A stretch of 64,000 nucleotides of DNA from NCBI GenBank assembly GCA_965226645.1, contig CBDDDL010000002.1, positions 372,001 through 436,000 on the forward strand. The letters run 5' to 3'. The notes beneath the pieces are model-generated. The model saw only the letters and a list, made by a program, of their open reading frames with translations, ran no database searches and was not told where the DNA came from. This document shows positions 63,509 through 64,000 of the stretch, piece by piece. How positions within the stretch are numbered: position 1 is the stretch's first letter; the number at the start of each line of letters is the position of its first letter. The position numbers were made by a program, and so were the translations under genes. This DNA is from Poriferisodalis sp965226645. Lineage in GTDB: Bacteria > Actinomycetota > Acidimicrobiia > Acidimicrobiales > Poriferisodalaceae.

Positions 63509-64000
63509 ATGGACACTTCTGTTGTGTTCACCGAGGCTTACTACTTCTTCACAGTCGCGCTCATGTGGCTGCTGCACGTGGGATTCATGACCTACGAGGC
63601 AGGGGTAAGCCGTCGCAAGAACATCATGTCGACGGCCATGAAGAACATCATGACCATCGCCGTGGTGACACCGACGTTCTATTACGTCGGTTGGTACGTG
63701 TACTTCTGCATGCAGGAGGGCCTGAAATTTACCGGGTCGGCTGATGGAGCAAGCCCCGCAGGACTTGGGGGGCTTTTCTTCTGCGGTGACCAGTACGGTT
63801 TGCCGTGGGACGGCTCCGCAGGACCGAACCTCGGCGACAACATCACCGGCGTCTTCTGGGCAGCATTCGTGCTGTTCTCGTGGACGACCGGCTCGATCAT
63901 GTCGGGCGCAGTGCTCGAGCGAATTCGAATTTCGGCTTACCTCTGGCTCACTGCCCTGATGGGCGGCATCGTCTGGGTGGTTGCGGCCGCTTGGGGCTGG
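63509..64000 (+). CDS. amt: Ammonium transporter, N-terminal part (3' end outside window)
   Basis: ATG at 63509 is preceded by GGGGGGAGG. The 164 codons visible have no stop and run to the window edge. The protein reads MDTSVVFTEAYYFFTVALMW, then LLHVGFMTYEAGVSRRKNIMS and later FSWTTGSIMSGAVLERIRIS, the typical Amt helices with the SGA.ER motif. An extracellular loop (DGASPAGLGG...CGDQYGLPWDG) is longer than in many relatives. The family brings NH4+/NH3 into the cell. Confidence 0.85.
   Translation, partial: MDTSVVFTEAYYFFTVALMWLLHVGFMTYEAGVSRRKNIMSTAMKNIMTIAVVTPTFYYVGWYVYFCMQEGLKFTGSADGASPAGLGGLFFCGDQYGLPWDGSAGPNLGDNITGVFWAAFVLFSWTTGSIMSGAVLERIRISAYLWLTALMGGIVWVVAAAWGW

Overview
The window is a high-GC, gene-dense bacterial chromosome segment. 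It carries F420-type oxidoreductases (LLM and PPOX families), single-chain acyl-CoA carboxylase, CaiB, thiolase and acyl-CoA dehydrogenase genes, and DUF4389 and sucrase/ferredoxin-like proteins. Together these point to an actinobacterium, most likely of the Acidimicrobiia type, with an oxidative heterotrophic metabolism. That assignment is inference; there is no rRNA or other marker gene in the window, and I saw no tRNA.

Layout. (1) 1-8.2 kb is a carbon monoxide dehydrogenase locus. The end of coxE and two small genes read rightward. Facing them is a long leftward operon: a small leader gene, coxM, coxS, coxL (form I signature AYRCSFR), an XdhC-like maturation factor fused to a YHS domain, coxG, and five very small single-pass membrane proteins. 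(2) 8.3-15.9 kb is a patchwork of duplications and remnants: a membrane protein gene and a decarboxylating-dehydrogenase gene exist as intact and broken copies, mixed with an RCC1-like surface protein, small secreted proteins, a retropepsin-like pair, and an AAA/DUF4143 ATPase bracketed by direct repeats. (3) 15.9-26.4 kb holds ordinary catabolic genes: Ldh2-type dehydrogenase, flavin monooxygenase, TPP enzyme, PhyH dioxygenase, FMN glutamate-synthase-like protein, CoA transferase, shikimate kinase. (4) 26.4-41 kb looks like a methylated-amine (betaine/dimethylglycine/sarcosine) catabolic region: MttB-family methyltransferase, two DMGDH/SarDH-type flavoproteins, hydroxy-acid oxidase, aminotransferase, alcohol dehydrogenase and MFS carrier. 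It is interrupted at 30.6-33.0 kb by a second AAA/DUF4143 ATPase and a NYN-domain gene. (5) 41-52.4 kb has a one-polypeptide acyl-CoA carboxylase, nitroreductase, acyl-CoA dehydrogenase, TauE-like exporter, two aminotransferases and a D-aminoacylase-type amidohydrolase. (6) 52.5-54.1 kb is a three-gene accessory module ending in a GIY-YIG protein. (7) 54.1-64 kb returns to metabolism (amidohydrolase, nicotinamidase, chorismate mutase, thiolase plus Zn-ribbon/OB partner, MBL-ferredoxin, F420 enzymes, XRE-cupin regulator), with a VapBC pair, a 21-copy 17-bp tandem array and the start of an ammonium transporter gene.

How the genes fit together: the CODH locus would supply electrons from trace CO to the membrane. 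The amine cluster would strip methyl groups down to glycine, and the aminotransferases and hydroxy-acid oxidase would handle glycine/glyoxylate. The ammonium transporter and XRE-cupin regulator fit nitrogen control. The most interesting unexplained feature is the set of five tiny membrane proteins built into the form I CODH operon; next are the repeat-bracketed ATPase and the GIY-YIG module. All family calls were made by reading translated sequence and motifs; no database search was run.
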